Shown one piece after another: positions 33,461 through 44,850 of a stretch of 64,000 nucleotides of DNA. The notes under the pieces were generated by a model. The model ran no database searches. It was given only the letters and a program-made list of their open reading frames with translations, and was not told where the DNA came from. The DNA is taken from assembly GCA_029721435.1 (NCBI GenBank), contig CM056577.1, positions 120,586,719-120,650,718 of the forward strand. The letters are read 5' to 3'. Both the position numbers and the translations under genes were made by a program. Origin of the DNA: Gymnothorax reevesii (taxonomy: Eukaryota; Chordata; Actinopteri; Anguilliformes; Muraenidae). Within the stretch, counting starts at the first letter, position 1, and every line of letters begins with the position of its first letter.

Positions 33461-34647
33461 CATGAACATACGATCCTTACAACAGACCAACATGACCGGA
33501 CGTCCATTATGGCTAGAGGGCCATTACAGAGTTTTTTGTATCTTTCGTTTACCTTTTGTTCCTTGGCAGTGAATACGTCAGGCATGGAAGCTCACTCTTT
33601 AGTGGTAGCAGTCTTGCAAACAGAAGGAAAGCGGTTGCTTGGTCTCACATATTGTTTACCATCCACTTGTGGATTTCAAATTGGCATGGTGGAGAATGAC
33701 CTTGCACGAATAAGCCGTGAAGCAAATTGTGAGCCTAGCTGTGCTAACAGTGCTAATAAAGTGGTAGGTCAATGACAGCCCTGTGGAGGCTCTCATGGTT
33801 AAAACCGATGTGAAACGGAAGTGCCCTTGCCACTCGGTTATTATAAATGAGGTGGTGTTCAGCATTTAAGTCCCTGTGGTGGATAACAAAGCACCTCTAC
33901 CCTTTGTCCCCCCCCTCCTTCCCTCCCTCCTGCCCCCCATAAATCAAAAAATAACAGCAGTTGTCTGAACCAGGTGTGGAAGTCGCGACAGGCAGATGCT
34001 GGGAAAGTTAAGGATCAGTCATTGCTCCTGGGGAATACTCTCAACTGTCCACCCCACTATGTGCACACACACACACACGCACTTTCGCATACGCACTTGC
34101 CAGAGCTCACCCCTCTTCCGGTGTCTGTCACCTTTGACAGGTGCTGCAGTTGACAGCCTATCTCAAGGTTATAAGTGATACACAAGCGCAGGAGTAGGGA
34201 TTGTGAATAGAACATGATGCCATAGAAAGAAACCAAAAATAAATGGTGAAAACCAATATATCAACGTTAGTAGTTTTAAAGTCACGATTAAGAGTGAGAC
34301 AGGCCTCTAGTCTCGAAGCCTTTGTAGATGCAGCAGCTGCACTGGTGTCTGAATGGCCAAGCAATATTTAGTGAAAAAAGCATTGATAGGGAACTTGCCT
34401 ATGAACTGCTAAGAGCCGAGCACCTGTTTTTCATGATAAACCAGATTGCCCATTTTCACAAGTGTCACCCGCGTATTTATTTATGACTAATGCTGTTGGA
34501 TTGTTTCCGCGCCAACCGCCTCAGATTACTTTGGTTGTGACAATTTTGTACAATGTATTAAATAAGATATGATAGATAAAAAGTTTGTCAAAGATTGATT
34601 TTAAATCAGAATATAGTTTTTTTTGTCAGCATACAACTAAAACCATC
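33461..34647. other. Intron 1, nothing recognised
   Basis: Contains a short C-rich run near 33908-33937 and a short CA run near 34063-34080. No coding signal. Confidence 0.4.
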
Positions 34648-34918
34648 CATCTACTATCCCAACCGTTTCTCCCTCATATGGATCAAGGAGGAGCTAGAGC
34701 CTATCCTAGCCACCGATGGGCAAAAGACAGGAACACATCTGGGACAGTTTTCCAATCCCTCACAGGGCTTACACACCCATACTAATGGACAATGGGGTGA
34801 AGCCAAGTAACCAAAGTTCCTGTTGGAAACCCTCACAAGCGCAGGGAGAACACTCGGCCTGGATTTCAACACACAACCTTCTTGCTTGGAGTCAACAGAG
34901 CTTCCCACTGTGTCGTTA
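34648..34918 (-). repeat. Teleost tRNA-derived SINE relic, minus strand
   Basis: On the + strand it starts 'ccatccatctactatcccaa' and has 'gagctagagcctatcctagc', 'cagggagaacactcggcctg' and 'acacaaccttcttgcttgga', the reverse of the family seen on the + strand at 54031-54337. Diverged and with small deletions. Confidence 0.65.
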
Positions 34919-36569
34919 CGCAGGTATTCAGTTTGAATACCTCACTCAAAAGGACAATGACTGAGACTGAGTTGAAAGTCAAATCCCAATCGTTTATACC
35001 ACAGTGTCAGAGCTACACAAAATTTCCCTAATGATACTACATTGCTACCCTAAATATCGAGTGGCCACATTACATTAAAAAAAGATTAGGGATTAGCTTT
35101 GAACCATAATTGATCTTTTCAGAAATTAATTATGTCTAAATTATAACTTAATTATAACTGAAACAATATCCAGTGAAGCATGCAGCTGTTGAGTAATCAT
35201 TAATTCAGATGCAGTGTAAATTAGTAGCGTGCATTTAAACCCACTCCTTGTAAGTATATAAAGTGATTCTCGTGTTACTATCACCATTGTGCGCATAGTG
35301 CCAGCCAGCCTGTGACTGCTGGACCACCGTTGGCTCAAAATTTTCTGTTTCTTTCTCTTTTTTTTTCTCGTCTTTCCTGCAGCAGACGTGTTACGCTACG
35401 GCCCGCTTGCTGAACAACCCTTGGCAGACATTGCATCGTTCGCTTGGCAGAGGCTGTTTCAGCCGTCCAGCTGGGCTGCTAATGAAATAACAGGAAACAG
35501 CTGGCTTACATTTAATGTAATTGCTTCCAGTGTATAGTCAAACGGGGTACACGGAGAGTCGTTTAGATGTCTATTGTCCCAATATCATATTTTTTGGGGG
35601 GAGAAATTGATTGCCAAAATTTTGATTCTTGGCTGACGTTCTACCTGCAGCACGTTGATATTTGGAATGGGTCTATATAATAGAGAATCAGTTTCTACGT
35701 GATTGAAGCGATATGGATTTACATTTTTGCTCATCACAGTCGGGGGTCCCTAATGTGCTGGAATACGGTCGAAAAATCAAAAATTGTGCCACGGTCCTAA
35801 TTACATTATTGTCGTTTAGCGAATGATCTTATCCGGAGCGTCATGCAACACTAAGGTGCATTAGGAGGCACCAAGGGCCGAAAACCCAGGAGAGAAAAGC
35901 TTACGGACTGTAGCGCTGTTCTTGCAACGCAGAACAGGCATTTTTTTTCTGACAGACAAGCTGTTATTATGAAGTCAAGTCGGGATTTTATGATCTGCTC
36001 GCCCTCCCATTGCGTGAGAAATGCGCGCAACTCTGCACCCTTTAATTTCTAAGCCAGTCAAAAGGCTCATTTTTCAGAGTCTGACAGGATGCTTGACCGT
36101 CAGTCACACAGGTCCGGGTTTTTCCTGTCGGGTGGGTTCGGAGAGGATCGGGGGGACAAGGTGACCCTGTTCCGCAGACCTGATGATGAAATTCGGTAAC
36201 GTGCTGTTAGCTGTTCTGGATTGACGCCGTCGCAATCAGGAGAAACCGAATTTTCAATGTACTTCGCTCTCTCAGTAGGTGTTTTTCTGGGATAGATTTG
36301 AGCCCTCCCCCCTCGCCCAGACCTTTCTCCACCACCCTCCCCCACCCCCTATCAGGCCTACTGAATGGAGCTGTAAAACCGTTCAAAATCAAGATCTGGC
36401 ATTTCTTTCACAACAACATAAAAGGCGCCCCCATACCTCTGCCCCATTTCTTTCTGGAATATTTCAGTGAAATGGAATATCTCAAAAATAGGGTTGTGTC
36501 CTCCCCCTGTGCTTTAAGGCAACAGTGCCGTTTGGTCAGAGCCCCCTGATGTGCCACATAAGAATATAC
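34919..36569. other. Intron 1, mostly unrecognised
   Basis: Apart from the SINE/L2 tail at 35801-35850, nothing was identified. Short G-rich and C-rich patches lie near 35584 and 36300-36350. Confidence 0.35.
35801..35850 (-). repeat. SINE/L2-type 3' tail, minus strand
   Basis: The + strand reads ttacattattgtcgtttagc then gaatgatcttatccggagcg, the reverse complement of the 'ggataagagcgtctgctaaatg' type tail. Short relic without a head. Confidence 0.6.
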
Positions 36570-37080
36570 TCTCATGCGCGCACGCAGACACACACACACA
36601 CTCTAACATTCACAATCACACCAATGCGCATGCCCTGGATTGTATACAAACACACTCTATCACACTGATACTCCCACAAACACACACATGCTCTGAAATA
36701 CACGCTCGCATGCTCTCTCACAAGCCGAGAAGAAGCACATTTACACTCAGACAGGCACACACAAGTTCAAAGCACACGCATCCTCACACACACACTCTCT
36801 AACACACCAAGACAAATGCACTTGCCCTTGCGTGAATATTTACGCAAACACACACATGCTTGGTTTGAAATTCACATACTCCCTCACATCGTCAGAAGAA
36901 ACATACACTCAAACAGACGCCCACATTCCTAACACATGCACGTACACATACACAAAACATGCACACACGCGCATACTTTCTCAAACGTATCACGTACATT
37001 CACACTTATAAATACTGTGCACTCTTTCACACACACAAACACACACACTCACTCATACATGCGCATATCCACATGTTACC
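36570..37080 (+). repeat. CA-rich simple repeat
   Basis: Imperfect acacac, acgcac and acatgc repeats over about 500 bp, interrupted by unique patches. Confidence 0.7.
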
Positions 37081-39146
37081 ACAGACAGGACGGCTCCAAG
37101 AAGCTTAATGATGCACAAGAAGTATAAAAATCGGGATTGCATCGAGCTTGGCAAACAACGAGGTCACGTGACATCTCGTCAGTCGACAACCAGGAAAAAA
37201 CAGGGCGTGTCTATTTCAGCTGAGGAGTAAGAAGGCATCCCATTGGACAATTTGTCAGCACCTTTGGGAAAGAGGCCCCTCCTCCACCCCTTGAAATGGC
37301 AGGGTCAGGCAGCGTTGCGAATTCGGGTCAAGACTATCAGTCACGGGTCAAAACCAGCCCACAAAAGCTACCAGGCCAGTGAAATATGGGGGTAGGGCGG
37401 GTGCTAAAAGATAAAGGAATGGCATTATGGGGTTAACCTGCAAACTCTAATTTTTCACTTCAGTTTTCCCCTTAAGTGGGGTTAGAAAAAGCATTTTTTT
37501 CATATTGTTGCTCAAGGTCACACGCATATTCTTTATCTGCTAGTTTTACATTACATCCCATTTATATTGAGAGAAATATTAAATTCACATTTTTAAGTCC
37601 ACAGCATTACAATTACATGTGAATTTCTAGATCTTGTATCACATATTATACACATTTCCCTATAATTCAGCAGGAAATATTTGGGGTTGTTTAGATCTCT
37701 TCTAGAATTTAAAATAGGCCTGGAGTTCCACAGGTTTGAATACAGCAGCAGCCATATTTAATCGGCCCATTTATGAGTCTGCAGTTTTTATGGGGTTAAA
37801 GTTTGACAGAAGTGCTTCTTTTCATTTATGATGTTATGACATTTATGATAGTTATGTGCTCTGAGCTGTGGTTGTCTGATGTTATGAAGGATGGTTGGGT
37901 GCTTTTCAGATCATACATGGAATGTATTTTCGGGTCTTTTTTTCCCTGTGAAAGAATGTGTTCTGCCTGTGTCTGTTCCATCTCTCTGTGTGTGTGTGTG
38001 TGTATGTGTGTCTGCGGATGTGTGTTTATGGGCTTGTGAGCTCGGTTCAGTGTGTGTGTTTATATTGGCAGTATATTTCCAAACAGGCATTGGATGTTCT
38101 CTGACCCAGGGTTCTGTCAGTGCCGGGCAGCACCGACCAGCTCTCGGAACCGCCGCCCACCACTCAGTTCAGATAGCTAATGCTTCTCCAAAACCATCAC
38201 TATTTTTTCAAAGATCAGTTAAAATGACTGCATCCAGTGTCCAATAAAATCGCTAGAAACAAAACATAAATGACCCTAAATATGCTCCCCCCTTTTCTTG
38301 TTATTGTAAGAATAGCGAACTTTCATTTTTGACCCACGCCCTGTCTGCGCCGGTTTTCATTGATATGGAAAAACCTGCACAACAGTGATGGAAACACCGA
38401 GTGCCATCCGAGCCCCGTGTGCTGGGTATTGAAATGACTCTGAGGCTGTGGGGACATGATCAGTGTGGTTGTCTCAATCTAATGAAAGACATGCAATTAT
38501 AATCGGGCTGGGTGATTGATTTCTGTAGTGCTGTACTTCGCATGTCCAGAGAAAAGTTTTCTTGTTATATAAATGACTGCAATATGAAAAATCTAATTGT
38601 AGTTAAGTACACAGTTTCCCTTTTAATGAAGGCGAGTGAATAATAAATTCAGTAAAAATGTTTAATTCACGTGCCTTAATAGGTAACTCTTCACGGAAAA
38701 AAAAATCTACTGTGGATTTTCCACGTTAACTTTTGCCTCATCTTATAGAGCAAGAAATACGCACTTTTTTGCCTTCAGTTGTCATGTTTTATCTCTCGTC
38801 TTCACGAAGACAATTAGCTCCACCTGAAAAGGGAGAGTTAAAATATCTTTTATCAAGGAAAATGCCTGAAAACAGATCAAGACTAATAAGCAGTTTAAAG
38901 ATGTTTATCGCTCTCCTTGTTCTCTGTCCATCGGGCGCCACTGAAGAAATGTTTGAAACATTACTGACAGCTGTTAAGTCCGGTTCAGAAATTTAAGCAG
39001 AAGTATTCGGATACAAAATAGAAAACAAGTTTATGAAAATGGCATCTATCTATGAAAATTAGAGGCATTTCGCTTCGCATCGAGGAGCACATCAAAGAAA
39101 CACAGTAATCTGGTGACTCAGAGGCAATATCTGCTTTGAATTGACG
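37081..39146. other. Intron 1, mostly unrecognised
   Basis: Contains a TG run near 37987-38013. The 87-codon open frame starting at 38733 has no family motif and lacks splice context; treated as chance. Confidence 0.35.
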
Positions 39147-39164
39147 CAAAAATTTTCCAGCTCG

Positions 39165-39660
39165 AGCTGCCGGATAGCTCACTCGGCAAAGCATCAAGTT
39201 GTGAAGCAGAAGTGACTATAACGTCGCGGGTTTGAGCCCCGCTTCGTACCAGCCGGCAGTGGTCGGCAGCTTTTTCAGAGTAGCGCACAATTGGCTATTG
39301 CGCAACAGGGTGGCAAATTTGGAAGGGACTGTCGGTAAGGGAATATAATGGTCTCCTTGTTCGTTGCCCAACCGCCTCCTGTTGGCCAGACGGGCGCTCG
39401 TCAGGAAGATTCTAAGCCTGGTCATGTCCAGGTATCCTCCACCCTCGTTCTGAACTTACGAGGATTCAACCAATGAGTACATAAGAAGCGGTGGCTGACA
39501 GGCGCGTGCTTCGGAGGAGAGCCATGAACTGTCTTCACTCTCCTGAGTTGGCAGCAAGGGGTCCCATACGAGCAAGCCTTGTACATAGTTCACCAGTTGG
39601 GCATTCCAGATTCGGGTGGAATTGGAGACGCTAAATAAAAATAAATAATTAAAAAAAAAA
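39165..39660 (+). mobile_element. tRNA-derived SINE with target-site duplications
   Basis: The head has an A-box-like 'tagctcactcggc' (39175-39187) and a B-box-like 'gggtttgagcccc' (39228-39240), the two internal RNA polymerase III promoter elements. A body of about 400 bp follows, ending in an A-rich tail (aaataaaaataaataatt plus a run of A). The sequence aaaattttccagctcg occurs just before the head and again just after the tail (to 39672), a target duplication of about 16 bp. Long clean duplications and readable boxes suggest a fairly young insertion. Confidence 0.85.
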
Positions 39661-39759
39661 TTTTCCAGCTCGCGCACTTCGCTCGCTTTCATACAAACAG
39701 TTCTCTGACCAGCACTCCGAGCATCCCGGGCAAAACCCTGCTTACCTGTCTCTCCGGAC

Positions 39760-39940
39760 CAGGACTCCCCAAATCTGGCCCTCAAATCCAAATCCAGTGC
39801 TGGTTTGTCCTCCAGGGCAATTAAGTGAACAATTATTGACACTCTTTAGCCACACTGTCACCACACCTGACTCCCAGGTAAAGACAGGGAGGAAAACCAG
39901 CAGTGCTCTGTCTTCGAGGGCCATGATTTGGGAGCCCTAG
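39760..39940. mobile_element. hAT-like MITE
   Basis: Left end CAGGACTCCCCAAATCTGGC; reverse complement of the right end CTAGGGCTCCCAAATCATGG. Arms match for about 55 bp, including 'ctggtttgtcctcc' against 'ctggttttcctcc'. No clear target duplication. Confidence 0.55.
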
Positions 39941-39980
39941 ACTGTATGTATTATAGCCAAAAATTCCTGTCGATCCAAAA

Positions 39981-40190
39981 CATTCTCATCCCGACTCATC
40001 ATATAGTGATTCTACCTGACGAACTGGTGATATTTGATGAAAAACTTTTGGCATCCTTATTTGCCATTTAGGGTTGGAGTTCAGGTTAAGGGTTAGGGGT
40101 TAGGGTTCACGCTAAAGCCTCCTTTTTCGTGGTATATCGACGTTTGGCCAGGGAGCGTCACTATATGATGAATGGGGATGAAACTGAGCT
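39981..40190. mobile_element. Fold-back MITE copy 2, with telomere-like centre
   Basis: Same family as 11955-12191. The left arm has 'ctcatcccgactcatcatat' and 'gtgattctacctgac'; the reverse complement of the right arm has 'catccccattcatcatatag' and 'tgacgctccctggccaa'. The centre at 40084-40108 reads gttaagggttaggggttagg, three TTAGGG-like units. Confidence 0.75.
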
Positions 40191-40224
40191 TGTCGATCCT
40201 ACAGAGAACGGGGGAGGGGGTGAA

Positions 40225-40345
40225 GGTGTGTGTTAAATTGATAGGCCTTCGTGCGAACGGCTGGAAGGTAACGCCTTGTCGCTGATGTTCAGGACCCAGG
40301 CTTTGCACCTAAAGGCTGCAGGTTCAATTCCACGGGTGTCTTTCT
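40225..40345 (+). repeat. Possible SINE head fragment
   Basis: The segment 'ctaaaggctgcaggttcaat' followed by tcc resembles a tRNA B-box with its stem, and 'gcctt' to 'caggacccaggctttgcacc' could be an anticodon arm. No A-rich tail or target duplication was found, so this is only a candidate relic. Confidence 0.35.
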
Positions 40346-40462
40346 CTGCCTTTGTGCTCCGCTGAGCAGAGGAATTCTGCCGGAATTCCATTCATGAGAT
40401 CAGCTCACATTCCGGAGCTTTCTTCCCATCTGCACGAATTCCGTGAAAGTCTCTGCAGGGGG

Positions 40463-40465
<3 letters not shown>

Positions 40466-40504
<39 letters not shown>

Positions 40505-40517
40505 TCATGTGCACACA

Positions 40518-40557
<40 letters not shown>

Positions 40558-40672
40558 TGCGCCCACACACACACACACACCCACGCAAGCGCAGATGTCC
40601 ACACACAAGCACATGCACACACTTACGCACGTACACACACACAAACGCACACTCACACACATTCTCTCTCTC
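40466..40672 (+). repeat. (CA)n microsatellite cluster
   Basis: Several pure CA runs separated by gcg/tcatg words. Polymorphism is likely. Open frames on both strands are artefacts. Confidence 0.9.
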
Positions 40673-41079
40673 TCACGCTCTCACTGTGCGGTGCTGGTGT
40701 GACAAGGCAGCAAACCACAATCAGGCCTTACCATAAAACAGAAATAATGGATCCATTTAAATAACAGCCCTCAACCAGCAATAGTAAATATTAATAATGA
40801 CAACAACAAATACAGTTGTAGCTCTCTCCCGCTCCCTCACCTCTCTTTCTTCTGCCTTTCTTTCTTTCGTTCTGCCTCCCCCTCCCTCCTTCCTCTCCCT
40901 GCTTTTTTAATTCTTGTAGACCAGGGTATGAAACAGCAGTGGTAGAGAGAGGTGGGAGTGCTGCCTCTAGTTAATATTTAATTCTCTTCTGTATTGATTT
41001 TATTACGATCATGAGTTTTAGCTGAATAATGTGGCTGTAAAGGTTAGTTAAAAATGAAAGTCTGGGCTGTACCTCTCTC

Positions 41080-41520
41080 TACCTTTATTTCCTTCTTTCT
41101 CTCTTTCTCTGTCTCAAACTCTCTCTCCCTCCACCTCTCTTTTTCCTTCTGTCTGTCTCAAACTCTCTCTCCACCTCTCTCTATTTCCTTCTGTCTCTCT
41201 GTCTCAAACTCTCTCTCTCCACCTCTCTCTATTTCCTTCTGTCTCTCTCTCTCAATCTCTCTCTCTCCTCCTCTCTATTTCTCTCTGTCTCAAACTCTCT
41301 CCACCTCTATTTCCTTCTGTCTCTCCGTCTCAAACTCTCTCTCTCCACCTCTCTATTTCCTTCTGTCTCTCCGTCTCAAACTCTCTCTCCACCTCTCTAT
41401 TTCCTTCTCTCTCTGTCTCAAGCTCTCTCTCTCCACCTCTCTCTATTTCCTTCTGTCTCTTTCTCTGTCTCTACCTCCAACCCTATCACACTGCCTCAAA
41501 ATCTCTCCCTCCCTCTAGCT
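41080..41520 (+). repeat. CT-rich minisatellite, about 38-47-bp unit
   Basis: The repeated pattern is caaactctctctccacctct, ctatttccttctgtctctct. The caaactct word or a variant recurs about eight times between 41115 and 41420. Almost pure pyrimidine on the + strand. The 154-codon open frame across it is an artefact. Confidence 0.8.
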
Positions 41521-42959
41521 CTCTCTTCTCATCTCCCCTATAAATCTGTTCCTCCCTCTCTCCCTCCTTCTCTCTCCTCCGCTCGGCTGATTCGGGGCGG
41601 TGCTGTCTGTCCTCCTCTCTCGCCCCGTGAGGGCGGGACGGTCTGCAGACTGAAAGGTCACTGAAGCGATGGACATCCTTTTGGGAGCAACACACCTCCC
41701 TCCCTCCTTCTCCCTTCTTTTATTTTCATTCGTCTTCCTCTATCTATCTGTCTCCCTCTCCTCCTCCCCTCCCTCTCTAAGGATGTGATGGTGCCCTGGT
41801 CCAACAGTGTGCCAGTCCCAAACAAATCCCCCCCCCATGTTGAGCCATGCAATGTTAAAACGGATCGTATAGTCCTGCGTCAACTCCAAGGTCGCGGTCC
41901 TGTAAACCTATACACCACAGATTGCGGGCCTGCATCAGACATGATTAATAAAGCCTTTATAATACCGTCAATTCAGCAAGTAAGGACTTGGATATGGCTC
42001 GGGCACAAGGGCCCGTCCTGGAAATGAGAACGGCTGGTGTTTTCTCCAGACAGATTCCGCGTCGATGACATTCGAGCGTTTCGATTTCCAAGACGGATGT
42101 GGGGACGTGGGTCCGCGACATTAGCCATGGTCAGCTTTCATTTATTTATTTGTAATTTATCAGCTTGTCATAATTAATTACTTTTTTGTATGTGCCATAG
42201 ACATGAGTTCAAATTGTATTTATATTTGGACTCAAAACCCTCTCTGCGCTCGATTGATCTTGCCTGGTTCATTTGAGCTGTTAGAAGGGGCAGGTGGGCG
42301 GGATTTACACTATTGCGGTTATTTCCTTAGCTGCCAGTCATTAGGCCAGTGAAGTTTAATACACAATTAGTGTTTGAATGCATTTCTGTTTGAACCCCAG
42401 GTTTGATATAAAGGTGACTATGTTGCAAATTGTGAGTCAGGAACCCCTTTAGCAAGACGCTAGTGGCAACCCGACCCCCTCTAGCTATGTGTGCTAGGTT
42501 AACTGCTGCGTCGATATGAATTTTTTCGACTTGAAAGTGTTTTTTTTTGTTGGTTGGAAAACAGTTTGAACGCCACTGTTTGTCCAAATCGAAACGGTGG
42601 CATGTCGAAACATGTAGCAGATGCACACAGGCTCCGCTGCAGGGGTATTGGGTTATTACATTAACCTGTGGGAGTCCTGACATTTTCCAGCGAACCCGTG
42701 TCCTTTTGAAAGCGATTCACCTGACAGCCGGAGACACGGCTGGTTTGTTGTTTCATTTTTTTTTTTTTTTTTACTGTAATGCGGGGGTGCGTGAGGATTG
42801 GGAGGGGCTAGTGGGCATCGCCACGGTAATGCCGCTGGCAGTATCACCTGCCGCTCCTCGTAGATTGCAACGCCCCCATCTCTCTGTTTGTCCTTTTTCT
42901 GGGGAATTCTGTCGGCAAACCTGGGGGGCAGGAAGGAATAATATGGGCCTACTGTCCTG
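41521..42959. other. Intron 1, nothing recognised beyond simple sequence
   Basis: Begins with more CT-rich sequence (to about 41780), has a C-run near 41830 and a T-run near 42757-42772. No gene or transposon was recognised. Confidence 0.35.
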
Positions 42960-43345
42960 TGTGAGGGTGGAGGGAGAGATGGAGGGAAAGAGGGTGAGAG
43001 ATGTAGGGAGACTGGTAGAGGGAGGGAGATGGAAAGAGATGGAGGGAGAGAGGTGTAAGGGGAGAGATGGAGAGAGATCAATGAGCTAGAGTGGAGGATA
43101 GAGAGGGGGAATGAGTGAGAGAGATGGAGGAAGAGAGTGAGAGATGGAGGAAGGCTGGATGGAGAGGTAAATGGTGGAGGTGGAGGAAGAGAGATAAATG
43201 GAAAGAGGTGTGGAGAGAGATGGAGAGGGGGTGGAAGGAGAGAGAAGGACGGAGAGAGAGAGGTATAGAGAGATGGTGGGAGAGAGGTAAATGGAGAGGT
43301 GTAGAGAGAGAGAGGTTGTCAGAGATGGAGGGATGCTGGATGGAG
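42960..43345 (+). repeat. GA-rich (GGAGAGATGGA) degenerate repeat
   Basis: Purine-rich + strand with recurrent gagatggag, ggaagagag and gagagatgg words. It lies about 150 bp before the pyrimidine-rich minisatellite, so strand composition flips between the two. Confidence 0.75.
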
Positions 43346-43492
43346 GACAGCAGCAGTTGAGTGTGTCTCCTCGCCCTGCTCTGTAATGACCTGTGCGTCC
43401 AATGGGGGGCGTCTAATAAAGAAGGGAGAGATGACACAGGAGGAGTGAAAAAAGTGACTGATCACAGAGACAAGAGGAGGGAGAGAATGGTC

Positions 43493-44850
43493 TCTCCTGC
43501 CATCCCTCTACCTCACTCAATCCCTCTTTCCCTCTCTCCTTCCATCCCTCTATCTCACTCAATCCCTCTTTCCCTCTCTCCTGCCATCCCTCTACCTCAA
43601 TCAATCCCTCTTTCCCTCTCTCCTGCCATCCCTCCACCTCACTCAATCCCTCTTTCCCTCTCTCCTGCCATCCCTCCACCTCACTCAATCTCTTTCCCTC
43701 TCTCCTGCCTTCCCTCTACCTCACTCAATCTCTCTTTCCCTCTCTCCTGCCATCCCTCTACCTCACTAAATCTCTCTTTCCCTCTCTCCTGCCATCCCTC
43801 TACCTCACTAAATCTCTCTTTCCATCTCTCCCGCCATCCCTCTACCTCACTCACTCTCTCTCTCCTGCCATCCCTCTACCTCACTCTTTCCCTCTCTCCT
43901 GCCATCCCTCTACCTCACTCAATCTCTCTTTCCCTCTCTCCTGCAATCCCTCTACCTCACTCACTCTTTCCCTCTCTCCTGCCATCCCTCTACCTCACTC
44001 AATCTCTCTTTCCCTCTCTCCTGCCATCCCTTTACCTCACTCACTCAATTTCCCTCTCTCCTGCCGTCCCTCTACCTCACTCACTCTCTTTCTCTCTCTC
44101 CTCCCATTCCTCTACCTCACTCAATCTCTCTTTCCCTCTCTCCTGCCATCCCTTTACCTCACTCACTCAATTTCCCTCTCTCCTGCCATCCCTCTACCTC
44201 ACTCACTCAATTTCCCTCTCTCCTACCATCCCTCTACCTCACTCAATCTCTCTTTCCCTCTCTCCTGCCATCCCTCTACCTCACTCAATCTCTTTCCCTC
44301 TCTCCTGCCTTCCCTCTACCTCACTCAATCTCTCTTTCCCTCTCTCCTGCCATCCCTTTACCTCACTCACTCAATTTCCCTCTCTCCTGCCATCCCTCTA
44401 CCTCACTCAATCTCTTTCCCTCTCTCCTGCCATCCCTCTACCTCACTCAATCTCTTTCCCTCTTTCCTGCCATCCCTCTACCTCACTCAATCTCTTTCCC
44501 TCTCTCCTGCCATCCTTCTACCTCAATCAATCCCTCTTTCCCTCTCCCCTGCCATCCCTCCACCTCACTCAATCTCTTTCCCTCTCTCCTGCCATCCCTC
44601 TACCTCACTAAATCTCTTTCCCTCTCTCCTGCCATCCCTCTACCTCACTAAATCTCTCTTTCCCTCTCTCCTGCCATCCCTCTACCTCACTCAATCTCTC
44701 TTTCCCTCTCTCCTGCCATCCCTCTACCTCACTCAATCTCTTTCCCTCTTTCCTGCCATCCCTCTACCTCACTCAATCTCTTTCCCTCTCTCCTGCCATC
44801 CTTCTACCTCACTCAATCTCTCTTTTCCTCTCCTGCCATCCCTCTCTCAG
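43493..44850 (+). repeat. 42-bp pyrimidine-rich minisatellite, about 33 copies
   Basis: The unit is ccatccctctacctcactca, atctctctttccctctctcc, tg, with 40-bp and longer variants. It covers 1.36 kb. The C/T strand has few stop codons and leaves a 416-codon open frame (43361-44611) with a 14-residue period (SLSPAIPLPHSI type); this is a by-product of the repeat, not a gene. Perfect spacing suggests recent expansion. Confidence 0.9.

Noticed and set aside
38733..38996. 87-codon open frame
   Set aside because: No motif, no splice context and no clear coding bias; consistent with chance in a 64-kb window.
39165..39245. tRNA gene
   Set aside because: A- and B-box-like sequences are present, but the cloverleaf is imperfect and the sequence continues into a SINE body, A-rich tail and target duplication.
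40466..40672. Open frames rich in His-Thr or Cys-Val in CA/TG tracts (also near 29400, 36600, 49300, 50900 and 63550)
   Set aside because: Pure dinucleotide repeats give alternating residues in all frames and are not genes.
43361..44611. 416-codon open frame on the + strand
   Set aside because: It is the translation of a 42-bp pyrimidine-rich minisatellite; stop codons are rare in C/T sequence and the protein has a strict 14-residue period with no known domain.
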